From Tindallia californiensis (lineage in GTDB: Bacteria; Bacillota; Clostridia; Peptostreptococcales; Tindalliaceae), in contig NZ_FNPV01000008.1 in the NCBI RefSeq assembly GCF_900107405.1, positions 1-64,000 on the forward strand: a DNA stretch of 64,000 nucleotides. The letters are read 5' to 3'. Positions 27,570 through 36,097 of the stretch are shown piece after piece. Each line of letters starts with the position of its first letter. The first letter of the stretch is position 1. Below the pieces are notes generated by a model that searched no databases, was not told the origin of the DNA, and saw nothing but the letters and a program-made list of their open reading frames with translations. The translations under genes were made by a program, and so were the position numbers.

Positions 27570-28372
27570 TGTTCCGCCTCCTTTCCTGTCGTTTCTTTTC
27601 CTGTCTTTTCTTTTTTCATATAGTGATCAATAGCCGTTTGTAATGTTTCCATATCTTTAAGTTCATCCATGGCTTCCTGCCAAAGCTCCAGAAAAAACTG
27701 GGCTTCCTGAGTCTCCATAATGCCATCTCGTGCAATCAGTACGTAGGTAATACGCTCTGATTTTTTATATCCAGGCAAATGTTCTCCGGGCAGATAAATT
27801 CCTTGAGTAATATCGACAACAATCCCTTGAACTTCGCCCATTTCATAGGCATAGGGAAGGGCAGCCGGTAGCATGGCTGCCACTTCCACTTCTTCCCCAA
27901 ACTGCTTTTCAATAATTTCCTTTTGATACCAGCGATTTTGAGTAATTCCTATTTTTTTCACCGACTTCGAAGGATGCTTTACAAGCATATCCGAATTGGC
28001 CAATACAGGACCAACGATTTGGTATCTTGGATCTTTTTCAATGAGCCGCTGAGCCGCATCTGGACAAACAATGGCCATATGCATCCGATTTCCACTCAAA
28101 GCCCATTCTGCCGTGCTTGAGCAACAATCTCTCAATGTGTGAATTCCATACACATCTTCCTGTTTCACAGGAAAATTCTTTTCATTGATCAGATAATCTA
28201 CCACCAGCCCACCGGCATCGTCCGGCACTCCTAGAATTAAGCTGCCGTCTGGCATATCCGCTTCATAATGAAAGTGCATCCATAACATCATTCCGCTAAT
28301 CAATAAAGGGATTAAGATTCCTATTCTCTTTTTTATAATATTTTTCACAGATTCATTTTTCTGTGAGGTCAT
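27524..28372 (-). CDS. saoB: Membrane-anchored substrate-binding protein, SaoB-like (Cys form)
   Basis: A 282-residue protein with one N-terminal membrane helix (residues about 16-33) and an NMT1/PhnD-like binding domain (GSLILGVPDDAGGLVVDYLINEK). The motif RDCCSSTAEW has adjacent Cys83-Cys84. I recall a family named 'ABC transporter substrate-binding (seleno)protein SaoB', in which one of these may be selenocysteine; here both are Cys. It overlaps the permease gene, so the two are translationally coupled and presumably form one importer with the ATPase at 31474. The C-terminal tail is Lys/Glu-rich. The family name is from memory. Confidence 0.7.
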   Translation of the reverse strand: MTSQKNESVKNIIKKRIGILIPLLISGMMLWMHFHYEADMPDGSLILGVPDDAGGLVVDYLINEKNFPVKQEDVYGIHTLRDCCSSTAEWALSGNRMHMAIVCPDAAQRLIEKDPRYQIVGPVLANSDMLVKHPSKSVKKIGITQNRWYQKEIIEKQFGEEVEVAAMLPAALPYAYEMGEVQGIVVDITQGIYLPGEHLPGYKKSERITYVLIARDGIMETQEAQFFLELWQEAMDELKDMETLQTAIDHYMKKEKTGKETTGKEAEQWMNLGMKLMNPMEK

Positions 28373-28401
28373 TGGTTTCAGTCCTTGTTTCTACGAAAGA
28401 A

Positions 28402-29508
28402 TTATGATTCATATAACTCCATGGCTTTCTCCAACCAATCATCATAACTCATGCCTACCGGATAGTAAGGATCAACTTTTTCGGTGATAAAAGCATCGAA
28501 GTCCGGTAAGTCCAATTGGTTTTGCAGGTCATGGTATACCCACTCCTCCTGAGGAGTAAAGTCTTGCCATTCTAACATATCAAAATAATTTTGTGTCATA
28601 TCGTAATACCGTTCTACTCGCTCATCATCGATAACCCAAGTCATAGTGCGACCTTCATCTACGGTTTTTTGAAAAATGGTTCGGAATCCAACTTCTTCCG
28701 GCACATCAAATACTTCTGCAAATATTTTTCCCGATTCTATTGGATTTGTATACAGGTACTGAATGGCTTCCACATGTGCCAGTAGCATTTTTTCTGCTTC
28801 CTCAGGTCTTTCTTGAATAAAATCATCATGCATAATCAATAAGGTCTTAAATCCCCAATCTCCGTCTGGAAGCATTCTACTTACAGCCAATTCATGACCA
28901 ATGCCTCGATGCTCTGCCAAAGACATAAAAGGGTCGCAAACCAAAACACCGTCCAATTCGCCAATTTCAAGAGCAAAAAAGGCATCTCTCTGAGACATAC
29001 TATAAGCTTCGTACTCTGCTGGATCATAAGGAATACCAGCATCATGAGCAATAATTCGCCATTCCGGATTTACCTCGTGAGCATCCGGACCCATGTTAAT
29101 TCGTTTTCCAACCATATCCTGAGCGGTTTCAATCTCATTAGAACCTACTAAGTAATAGGAACCTCCTAAGTGGTTAAACGCCGTCATTTTAATTGGCGTA
29201 CCTTGATTCAAGGCATTGTTTACTGCATTGCTTCCCATATAACCAACATCCATCTGACCAGCGGCCATTAATACGCCAATATCACTGGTCATGGTAAGAT
29301 TCGTGTTCAGTCCATATTTTTCGTAAATACCCGCATGGTATGCCACCGGACAGGCCACCATCATATCGCAATTAAAATAACCAATTTCAATGACTTCACC
29401 ACTAGCGGCACCGTCATCCGTTCCACTTCCTGATCCTCCTCCGCACGCTGCCAACAACAAGGATAGGCAAATCATCATTATCAAACTTTTTCTCTTTCTC
29501 ATACTCAT
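28402..29508 (-). CDS. NMT1-type substrate-binding lipoprotein
   Basis: A 368-residue lipoprotein with lipobox LLLAAC-GG, a Gly/Ser linker and an NMT1-like fold (VIEIGYFNCDMMVACPVAYHAGIYEKYGL). Two cysteines (NCDMMVAC) sit at the ligand-facing start of the first lobe. It lies between saoC and saoB in the same operon and could be a second binding protein for the same permease. The presence of Cys in all exported proteins of this operon suggests a thiophilic ligand. Confidence 0.85.
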   Translation of the reverse strand: MSMRKRKSLIMMICLSLLLAACGGGSGSGTDDGAASGEVIEIGYFNCDMMVACPVAYHAGIYEKYGLNTNLTMTSDIGVLMAAGQMDVGYMGSNAVNNALNQGTPIKMTAFNHLGGSYYLVGSNEIETAQDMVGKRINMGPDAHEVNPEWRIIAHDAGIPYDPAEYEAYSMSQRDAFFALEIGELDGVLVCDPFMSLAEHRGIGHELAVSRMLPDGDWGFKTLLIMHDDFIQERPEEAEKMLLAHVEAIQYLYTNPIESGKIFAEVFDVPEEVGFRTIFQKTVDEGRTMTWVIDDERVERYYDMTQNYFDMLEWQDFTPQEEWVYHDLQNQLDLPDFDAFITEKVDPYYPVGMSYDDWLEKAMELYES

Positions 29509-29579
29509 TTTCTGTCCCCCATCTTTTTCTTAGAATATATCTGATAGCTATGCATTAAGAAAATACTCTCTTCTCATAA

Positions 29580-29614
29580 GCATTAGCTCATCATTTAGGC
29601 ATTAGCTCATCATT
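29580..29614. repeat. Tandem 16-bp repeat between saoC and the next gene
   Basis: GCATTAGCTCATCATT occurs at 29580-29595 and again from 29599. The second copy contains the stop codon of saoC. It is a small local duplication in the 104-base gap before the lipoprotein gene. Confidence 0.7.
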
Positions 29615-30083
29615 AGCAACATAGAGACATATCCATAGAGAATAGGTCTACTAACTCATCATCAACAATGCGATAAATCGCATGGCCCACATGTGGACCT
29701 TTTGAACCAGAGATGTATAGCTCATTGGGCGGTTCGTTGTCAAAGTCAAGAAATTTGATCACTTGATTTTCCACAGGTGCCGGTATGGGTTCCGTCATAA
29801 CAAATTCATCGCCCATGTCCATCACCACTAGCACATTGTTTTTTCGATGGCCCACATTAAAAATAATTACTGTATCTAACTTGCCATTATCCGTTAAATC
29901 TTCTTGATCCCAGAGAATCAGCTCATTTTCTTCGTAATGTTTTCTCCAATGATCAATCGCCGGAGTTGTTGCAAGATCAAGATACTCTATCGATACCTCT
30001 TTTCTTTGGGAATAGTTCCAGCCAGCCATTACAACCAGAACAATGATTAGAAAACCTGCAAACCATGTTTTAACTATTTTCAT
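29613..30083 (-). CDS. saoC: Cys-Cys-COOH protein, SaoC-like (Cys form)
   Basis: A 156-residue exported protein: one N-terminal hydrophobic anchor (VKTWFAGFLIIVLVVMAGW), a small globular domain of FG-GAP-like character (WDQEDLTDNGKLDTVIIF) and an extreme C-terminus ending in Cys-Cys (SMDMSLCC). A free Cys-Cys carboxyl end is the hallmark of the family I recall as 'Cys-Cys-COOH (seleno)protein SaoC'. The start is the ATG at 30083, after CAGGAGA inside the end of saoE (14-base overlap). Such a tail would suit a metal or metalloid relay outside the membrane; this is inference. Confidence 0.75.
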   Translation of the reverse strand: MKIVKTWFAGFLIIVLVVMAGWNYSQRKEVSIEYLDLATTPAIDHWRKHYEENELILWDQEDLTDNGKLDTVIIFNVGHRKNNVLVVMDMGDEFVMTEPIPAPVENQVIKFLDFDNEPPNELYISGSKGPHVGHAIYRIVDDELVDLFSMDMSLCC

Positions 30084-31182
30084 GACATGCCGTCTCCTGT
30101 CTTCGGTGTATCCAACGTGTAATCTTTTCCCCATATACCTTTAACGCTAAGGATATGATGATTCCTGAGGCAAGATACCTTAAAGCTAAGGGCGGTGCAA
30201 AAATAAAGTAGCCTGCCCAGTCTATTGTCTGCTGGTTACGTGCCAAATCAAATACCGGTGTAAACCCCGGTAAAAGCAGAGCATTGGTAATGCTTCCTAC
30301 CAGTAAAGCACAGGTAAATAAGCTTACGGCATAAATGGTCACACTACGCTTCCCGATTAGTTTGTACATGCTAATTAGTTCTGGCAAGTTTGTAGCCGTT
30401 CCAGCCATTAAGAATGTTAACGCTACTCCTGGTGACGCACCACTTGCCAGTAATGCCGCTACAAAAGGAATATGCCCTACTGCACAAACATACATAACGG
30501 AGGCTAACAAAGCGATCCCAGCGATGGAAATTACACCGGGAGCTCCTAAATATTGTTGTATAAACGACGGTGGCACAGCCATAAACAGAAGCGCTACTAA
30601 AATCATCGCCGGTACCACATATTTGCTGACCTGTGCACCCATATCAGCAAAGCCCCAGTGAATGCCACCTTTAAGCTTTTGAAAAAAATGTTCCTTTTCT
30701 TCTGTTTCCAGCAAAACCCGACTTTCATCACCACAGGTTTCCATCCCCGGCAAATATAGTTCTGGCCCTGCCAACCGATTCCCTAAAACTCCTACAATAA
30801 TAGGCACTGTAAATCCAGCAATCAAATAAATAACAGCAATTTCCGGTCCCAATAACCCAAAAGCAAGAATCAAAGACGCTGGATTAATAATAGGTGCAGC
30901 AATATTAAAGGCAATGGTTGGCCCTACATAGGCACCAGAGTAATAAAGACTCATGCCTAAAGGAATTACTCCACAACTGCATATGGGTAAAAACATCCCT
31001 GAAACCGTTGCTCGAACAATAGAGGATATTTTTGTATTGCCTAGCATTTGATGAAGCTTTGCTGGACTCATGAAATGATGGAGCATACCAGCAATCAGAA
31101 AGCTTAAAACCAGCCATACAGAAGCACCATTCAATAAATCAATACTAACCAGCAACACTTCCTTTATAAATGAGGGCAACAC
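30070..31182 (-). CDS. saoE: Efflux permease of the PF03773 group, SaoE-like
   Basis: A 370-residue membrane protein of the permease family that includes ArsP and SO_0444-type transporters. It has eight to ten helices and the family motif PICSCGVIPLG with Cys68 and Cys70. A second Cys segment (METCGDES) lies in the central cytoplasmic loop. Relatives export trivalent organoarsenicals or heavy metals. It starts one base into the stop of saoT and overlaps saoC, so three genes are tightly coupled. Likely role: export of a thiophilic metal or organometal species. Confidence 0.82.
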   Translation of the reverse strand: MLPSFIKEVLLVSIDLLNGASVWLVLSFLIAGMLHHFMSPAKLHQMLGNTKISSIVRATVSGMFLPICSCGVIPLGMSLYYSGAYVGPTIAFNIAAPIINPASLILAFGLLGPEIAVIYLIAGFTVPIIVGVLGNRLAGPELYLPGMETCGDESRVLLETEEKEHFFQKLKGGIHWGFADMGAQVSKYVVPAMILVALLFMAVPPSFIQQYLGAPGVISIAGIALLASVMYVCAVGHIPFVAALLASGASPGVALTFLMAGTATNLPELISMYKLIGKRSVTIYAVSLFTCALLVGSITNALLLPGFTPVFDLARNQQTIDWAGYFIFAPPLALRYLASGIIISLALKVYGEKITRWIHRRQETACHENS

Positions 31183-31445
31183 TACTCTTCGCCTGCCTTC
31201 AATGCATCACTAATGGCATCTTCTATTGTCTTTTGATTTAAGCGGTCATACTTTTTCTTTTCATTAATAATCATCGTACCTTTGGTAACCATTCCATACT
31301 TACGAACATAATCATAATCTTTTCCAGCATAATAAATCTTTACTTCTACCTGATCGCCTTTTTCTTTGGCTGCTTTACGAATCATTTCTTCATATCCAAC
31401 ACAGGTTGGACATGTATTGATAAATTCCACCAACACTTTTGCCAC
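31182..31445 (-). CDS. saoT: Thioredoxin-like protein with CPTC motif, SaoT-like
   Basis: An 87-residue thioredoxin fold with the redox or metal-binding motif FINTCPTCVGYEE (Cys12, Cys15). I choose the GTG at 31445 because AAAGGAG precedes it; a longer frame from 31526 overlaps the ATPase gene and adds only basic, non-conserved residues. In seleno-forms of this family a Cys is replaced by Sec; here both are Cys. It is coupled to the efflux permease, a pairing also seen in arsenic and metal efflux loci. Probably hands a reduced or bound metal species to the permease. Confidence 0.78.
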   Translation of the reverse strand: MAKVLVEFINTCPTCVGYEEMIRKAAKEKGDQVEVKIYYAGKDYDYVRKYGMVTKGTMIINEKKKYDRLNQKTIEDAISDALKAGEE

Positions 31446-31473
31446 TATTTCCACTCCTTTTCTAGGCTCTGCC

Positions 31474-32271
31474 TTATACGGCCAGTTTTGGTTTTTGAGA
31501 ATCTTCTTTGCGCTTATCTTCGCCATCAGCTCCCTGAATAAGATCTGTTAAGTGATCAATGTATTCTTTATACTTTTTATGCTCACGGCGTCGTGGTCTT
31601 TCCAGATCAATTTCCAGATTTTCCACGATTTCTCCTTGGTTAGTCGACATCAGCAGTACTCGGTCACTCATAAAAACAGCTTCTTCTATATCATGACTGA
31701 CCATTACCACCGTTACCTTATCTTCCATAAAAATCCGTTCCAAGTCTTCCTGAATTTTGCGTCGCATTTGATAATCAAGCGCTCCTAAGGGTTCGTCCAT
31801 TAAAAGCACACTTGGTTGACAAGCTAAGGCTCTTGCTACTGCCGTACGCTGCTTCATCCCTCCAGAGAGCTGATGAGGGTAAAGATTTTCTTTTCCTTCT
31901 AAATTGGATAATTTCAATAGAGCCTGAAGCTTTTCTTCCTGTTGTTCTTTTGACACTTTCTGTTGCTTCATTGGGTAGAGAATGTTGTCCTTCACCGTTT
32001 TCCATGGAAACAAAGCATACCCCTGAAATACAAAAGCACGATCCGGTCCTGGTTTTGTTACAACCGTATCTTCCACTTTTATGCAGCCGGAATCCGCTCC
32101 CTGAAAGCCTGCCATGATGGTTAGCATCGTTGTTTTTCCACATCCAGAAGGCCCTAACAGACTTACAAACTCACCTTCTTTAATAGTGATATCAATGTCC
32201 TTTAGTACGTTGTTAATCTCTTTTCCGTTCCGGTAGGTTTTGCAAATTTTTTCTGCTTTTAACTTTTCCAT
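31474..32271 (-). CDS. saoA: ABC importer ATPase, SaoA-like
   Basis: A 265-residue ATPase of the nitrate/taurine group: Walker A LLGPSGCGKTT, signature LSGGMKQRT, Walker B VLLMDEPLGALD and switch VSHDIEEA. The Lys-rich tail is longer than usual. It is separated from its likely permease (26724) by five genes, while the second ABC cassette has its own ATPase. It follows the double-cubane protein by 17 bases. Confidence 0.85.
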   Translation of the reverse strand: MEKLKAEKICKTYRNGKEINNVLKDIDITIKEGEFVSLLGPSGCGKTTMLTIMAGFQGADSGCIKVEDTVVTKPGPDRAFVFQGYALFPWKTVKDNILYPMKQQKVSKEQQEEKLQALLKLSNLEGKENLYPHQLSGGMKQRTAVARALACQPSVLLMDEPLGALDYQMRRKIQEDLERIFMEDKVTVVMVSHDIEEAVFMSDRVLLMSTNQGEIVENLEIDLERPRRREHKKYKEYIDHLTDLIQGADGEDKRKEDSQKPKLAV

Positions 32272-32288
32272 CCTTTAACACTCCTCTT

Positions 32289-33440
32289 TCACTTCACCAT
32301 TTCCAACGTTGCTTCTATTCGAACTTTTAATATTTCCAAGTCTGAATTCGAATAGTCGCTTTCTAAATGCAGATAAGGTAATCCTTTGTCCTTGACCAGT
32401 TTTTCCACATAATGAGCTTCAATATTATAGGTATGGCATGCCTGCCAGGTCAAATCAATCACCATATCAGCAGAAAACTCCTGAATCATTGAATCGATAA
32501 GTTCAAACCGATATTCATTGGGACTCATACAGGAGCAGGGGATCTTGAGGTAACTTTCAGCCAGAGCTTCAATCGGGTCTTCTTTCTCTGTACTGACCAA
32601 AAGATCTAAAGTTTTATAGCTGCTACAATTTTCCAATGCCACTACAGAAGCACCCAGTTCCTCAACCAGTCGGATCACCTTTTCGCTTCCCATTCCTGTT
32701 GGACAGCCGGTCAACAAAACTCTTGGTCTACGAGGTTTATACCGTTGAAGTTTCTGATGGTCATTTTTTTCACCCATGATGCTGCTCTTCAGTTCATTTA
32801 ACATTTTAATGGAGCTATTCTTATCTGCACTGAAACCTTTTGCCCATACAATCGTAAGAAGCTCAAGGCCCGTTAAAGGCGCCGGATCCATTTTATTCAG
32901 GTCACAAATTCCTTTGATTGCTCTTCTTTCCTGATTTCTAAGATCAACCGCCTTCCAGATAGCGTCGTCTGTAATCTTAACCTGAAGTTGTTTCTCCAAA
33001 TATTTTCTTAATTCCCGGATTTCCTCCACCCATAAAGCCATGGACGCATCGCTGTTTTTTCGATGAGGTAATTGCATGACATGTACCGGTTTTAAGTTTT
33101 CCATCAGCTCAAACATTTTCTTTTTTCCATCACAGGTGGTTTCTCCAATAATAACATCTGAGTAATAGAAAAAGGGACAGGTATCCGTTATTGCAAAGCC
33201 ATAGGAAGATTTGATCAGCGGACATAAGTTCCTTGGCAAGTCTTTTTCAGCTGCCGGAATCGGTTCTTCCTTGGTGCCGCACAAACTGACAGGAATAGCG
33301 TCTGCCGCTAAAACCAACTCCGAAGGACAAAAAGCACAGTAAATCCCTACTACTTTCTTGCCTTCTTCTTTCATATCTTTTATCCGAATCATGTTATCGC
33401 CACGAAGGTTTTGAAACACTTCCAGTTCTCTTTGCTGCAT
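32289..33440 (-). CDS. Double-cubane-cluster / 2-hydroxyacyl-CoA dehydratase family reductase
   Basis: A 383-residue member of the HgdB/double-cubane-cluster family. Cysteines typical of cluster ligation are present: GIYCAFCPSELVLAA, SLCGTKEE, NLCPLIKSSYGFA, DTCPFFYYSD and GETTCDGKKK; further ones include GCPTGMG, ENCSSY and IPCSCMSPNEY. Stand-alone proteins of this family carry an [8Fe-9S] double cubane and reduce small molecules after ATP-driven activation. No activator ATPase (HgdC type) is in the window. It is the first gene of the Sao-type operon, so it may act on the imported substrate. Confidence 0.87.
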   Translation of the reverse strand: MQQRELEVFQNLRGDNMIRIKDMKEEGKKVVGIYCAFCPSELVLAADAIPVSLCGTKEEPIPAAEKDLPRNLCPLIKSSYGFAITDTCPFFYYSDVIIGETTCDGKKKMFELMENLKPVHVMQLPHRKNSDASMALWVEEIRELRKYLEKQLQVKITDDAIWKAVDLRNQERRAIKGICDLNKMDPAPLTGLELLTIVWAKGFSADKNSSIKMLNELKSSIMGEKNDHQKLQRYKPRRPRVLLTGCPTGMGSEKVIRLVEELGASVVALENCSSYKTLDLLVSTEKEDPIEALAESYLKIPCSCMSPNEYRFELIDSMIQEFSADMVIDLTWQACHTYNIEAHYVEKLVKDKGLPYLHLESDYSNSDLEILKVRIEATLEMVK

Positions 33441-33633
33441 CCCTTACCTCTTTTCTTTTCCATTTGTATTTGAAAGTTTTTTCATTCTTTATATCCATTA
33501 TTAGATTCCAATACCTTTATATAAAGATTCGATATCAAAACCCTTAACCATCTTAAAAGAGTTTTTAACGTATGTCCAATAAAATTTTTTGATCTATTTC
33601 CGCAATCCGATTGATAGGTTCTATCTCACTTTC

Positions 33634-33663
33634 TTAGACAGTGCCAAGGTTTTATTGTATACT
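33634..33663 (+). promoter_or_regulatory. Possible sigma-A promoter of the DUF1847 gene
   Basis: TTAGAC at 33634-33639 and TATACT at 33658-33663 are separated by 18 bases, about 70 bases before the DUF1847 start. The remaining sequence between this gene and the divergent double-cubane operon (33441-33733) shows nothing further that I can assign. Confidence 0.4.
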
Positions 33664-33733
33664 AGGCAATGGATCCATCATTTAACTACGATGTCAATCT
33701 TGTAATGATGTCTATTTTGTAAGGAGGACTTTT

Positions 33734-34390
33734 ATGACAAAAATGAATCATCCCCTTAAAGAAAGTGGTTGCTGTCAATGTACTGCCAAAGCCTGTTTAA
33801 AAGGTTCTGAAGGACTTCCGGAAGGATGTGTGACTGGCTTGCTTCAATCATCAGATATCCAAAACAACACGATGACCTATTACCAGAACCCTTCTTTGCT
33901 GAAAAAGATGCATACGGCTGCCGAAATCGAAGGTCAGTTTTACGGAAAACTTACCAGAGTTGAAGAAACCATTGAGTTTATCAAGCGAATGGAATATCAA
34001 AAGGTAGGAATTGCTTCCTGTGTTGGTTTATCCAAAGAAACAAGAGCCTTTTCTAAACTTCTTTCTCATCATAAGATTTCTCATTTTGGAGCACTTTGCA
34101 AAGTAGGAGCGGCCGATAAGAGTCTTGTCGGCATTCCGGCAGAAAATAGGGTGCACCCTGAAAGTTCTTTCGAAGCTATGTGTAACCCAGTGTTGCAGGC
34201 TTCTATTCTGAATGAACAACAAACGGATTTTAATGTTTTAATTGGACTCTGTGTTGGTCACGACGCATTGTTTTCTATGCATTCTAAAAGCCCGATGACT
34301 ACTTTGGTAGTGAAGGACCGGGTTACCTGTCATCATTCAGCGGCACCGCTTTATCAGCTAGATGGCTATTACAAGCGTTTGATGAAATAA
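33734..34390 (+). CDS. DUF1847 cysteine-rich protein
   Basis: A 218-residue DUF1847 protein, a family with a cysteine-rich, probably metal-binding N-terminus (GCCQCTAKACLKGSEGLPEGCV, six Cys in the first 33 residues). Further conserved Cys occur in IASCVGLSKET, LCKVGAADKS, EAMCNP, IGLCVGHDA and VTCHHSAAPLY. The family is found in anaerobes and has no established function. AAGGAGG precedes the start. It is divergent from the double-cubane/Sao operon, so co-function is possible. Confidence 0.85.
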   Translation: MTKMNHPLKESGCCQCTAKACLKGSEGLPEGCVTGLLQSSDIQNNTMTYYQNPSLLKKMHTAAEIEGQFYGKLTRVEETIEFIKRMEYQKVGIASCVGLSKETRAFSKLLSHHKISHFGALCKVGAADKSLVGIPAENRVHPESSFEAMCNPVLQASILNEQQTDFNVLIGLCVGHDALFSMHSKSPMTTLVVKDRVTCHHSAAPLYQLDGYYKRLMK

Positions 34391-34420
34391 AGAGAGTTTT
34401 TATCATCGTATAAACAACAC

Positions 34421-34458
34421 AAAAAAACCAGGCAAATGGTTCATCGCCTGGCCTTTTT
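34421..34458. terminator. Bidirectional terminator between DUF1847 and Fe-ADH genes
   Basis: CCAGGC (34428-34433) pairs with GCCTGG (34446-34451). T-run on the plus side (34454-34458) and A-run on the other (34421-34427), so it can end both convergent genes. Confidence 0.8.
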
Positions 34459-34514
34459 GCTTATTTCTTTATCTTCTTAATATCGTAAGCTTGCTCTCCT
34501 AATAGTTTGATCGC

Positions 34515-35723
34515 TTAAAGAGTGCAAGGTACCAAATCAAAGCAACGCTTGTAAATCCAGTTGTAGGATTCTTCGTTTAGAATTCTGGGATTCCCTACGG
34601 TTTGAGGATCTTTCATGGCTTCTTTCGCTAATCTTGGAATCATGTCTTTGGAAACTCCCATTTCTTCCAAATTTCTTACTTCCAGATCTTCTGCTAACTG
34701 ATACACTTCCCGAACAGCTGCTTTAGCGGCTTCTTCTTCTGATAATCCGTGAGTATCCACGCCTAATGCTTGAGCAATACGGGCAAATTTCTTCGGTGCT
34801 GCTTTCCAGTTATATTCCATTACTGGCCCCATCATGGTAGCAACACACTCTCCATGAGCTACTGGAAGGATACCGCCCAAAGTCTGAGCCATGGCGTGAC
34901 CAGCTCCTGCCGACTCACTTCCATAGGAAAGACCGGCTAACATAGCTGCCTGTGCCATGCCATAACGGGCTTCAATATCGTTTCCATTAGCAAAAGCTCG
35001 ACGCAAGTAAGCACCTGTATATTCAATGGCTAGTAACGCCACTGCATCGGTTACTGGCTGAGCAAAGTGCATGGTATAGCATTCAACCGCATGAGAAAGA
35101 ACATCCATCCCTGTCATTGCCGTTACTCTTGGTGGCATGGAGACATGTAGTTCAGGATCAATAATCGTTAAATGTGCCGCAATGAGCGGACCACCGGTAT
35201 TAAACTTAAATTCTCTTTCTGTATCTGTAATGACAGCCCACTGAGTTACTTCTGATCCAGTTCCTGCTGTAGTTGGAATCGTTGTTAGTGGTGGAATTCT
35301 TTTAGAAAGAGGTTTTTTCCCTTCAGCGGCTTCATATTCCAATACGGATTCGCCGTGAGACACTTCTACTCCAATGGCTTTTGCCGTATCCATGGAACTT
35401 CCTCCACCAACAGCTACCAAACCATCACAATTATTATCGTTATACATTTTACTTCCCATTCCTACTACTTTAACGGCTGGGTTTGGCTCCACCTGGTTAA
35501 AGATAACGACCTCTACCCCAGCTTCCTTTAAAGATTCTTCCACCGACTTAGTGATTCCAGCTTCATAAATTCCCGGATCCGTTACCAATAATGCTTTGCT
35601 AACGCCTAGTTGTTTAATCTCTTCTCCAGCCTTACCGATCGATCCAATTCCATGCTTAATAACAGTCGGTACCTCAAACGTGTGTAGGTTTGTCATGTTT
35701 TCAAATCCCATATTCATTGCCAT
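34515..35723 (-). CDS. Iron-containing (type III) alcohol dehydrogenase
   Basis: A 402-residue group III alcohol dehydrogenase. NAD-binding region GGGSSMDTAKAIG (about residue 110) and metal region GMDVLSHAVECY, then GAGHAMAQTLGGILPVAHGECVA supply the Asp/His ligands. It interconverts an alcohol and an aldehyde. It is third in an operon with the AOR and a MoaD-like protein, under a GbsR-type regulator. In Bacillus, GbsR controls gbsB, a type III alcohol dehydrogenase acting on choline, so choline is a candidate substrate; general aldehyde/alcohol metabolism is the alternative. Confidence 0.93.
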   Translation of the reverse strand: MAMNMGFENMTNLHTFEVPTVIKHGIGSIGKAGEEIKQLGVSKALLVTDPGIYEAGITKSVEESLKEAGVEVVIFNQVEPNPAVKVVGMGSKMYNDNNCDGLVAVGGGSSMDTAKAIGVEVSHGESVLEYEAAEGKKPLSKRIPPLTTIPTTAGTGSEVTQWAVITDTEREFKFNTGGPLIAAHLTIIDPELHVSMPPRVTAMTGMDVLSHAVECYTMHFAQPVTDAVALLAIEYTGAYLRRAFANGNDIEARYGMAQAAMLAGLSYGSESAGAGHAMAQTLGGILPVAHGECVATMMGPVMEYNWKAAPKKFARIAQALGVDTHGLSEEEAAKAAVREVYQLAEDLEVRNLEEMGVSKDMIPRLAKEAMKDPQTVGNPRILNEESYNWIYKRCFDLVPCTL

Positions 35724-35879
35724 TTTATTATTCCTCCCTATTTAATCTTATCTTTTCTCCTTATATCTTCTTATGTCTTTTTATGTCTTTTTATGTCTTC
35801 TTACTTTTTAACTTTTTCCATTTTCGCCTGGTTTCCACCTTTTACCAGAAACCATCTCTCTTACTTTCTATTCGTCAAC

Positions 35880-36089
35880 TTATCCTCCACCCAGAATTCT
35901 TATTATTTTCACCTGATCTTGCTCCTTCAAAGCTGTATGAGAATAATCTCTTAAATATAGCTGGTTTCCGTTGACCCATACGGAAGATCTGGGTGAATAT
36001 CCTAAGATTTCCAACAGCTTCTCCACGGTACATCCTTCCTCTACCTTTACTTCTTTCTTATTGACAAAAAGGCATACAGTATTTTCCAT
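35880..36089 (-). CDS. MoaD/ThiS-like sulfur carrier protein
   Basis: A 69-residue ubiquitin-like protein ending in RILGGG; the C-terminal Gly-Gly would be thiocarboxylated. MoaD-type proteins donate sulfur to pterin dithiolene. Its place eight bases after the tungsten AOR gene suggests it serves synthesis of that enzyme's tungstopterin. ThiS-like function cannot be excluded. About 150 bases of T-rich, repeat-like sequence (TCTTTTTATG units near 35765-35800) separate it from the alcohol dehydrogenase. Confidence 0.85.
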   Translation of the reverse strand: MENTVCLFVNKKEVKVEEGCTVEKLLEILGYSPRSSVWVNGNQLYLRDYSHTALKEQDQVKIIRILGGG

Positions 36090-36097
36090 TTACTATG

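Noticed and set aside
35760-35810. T-rich TCTTTTTATG-like repeats between moaD-like and Fe-ADH genes
   Set aside because: Short, imperfect and in an AT-rich spacer; not a CRISPR or defined repeat family.
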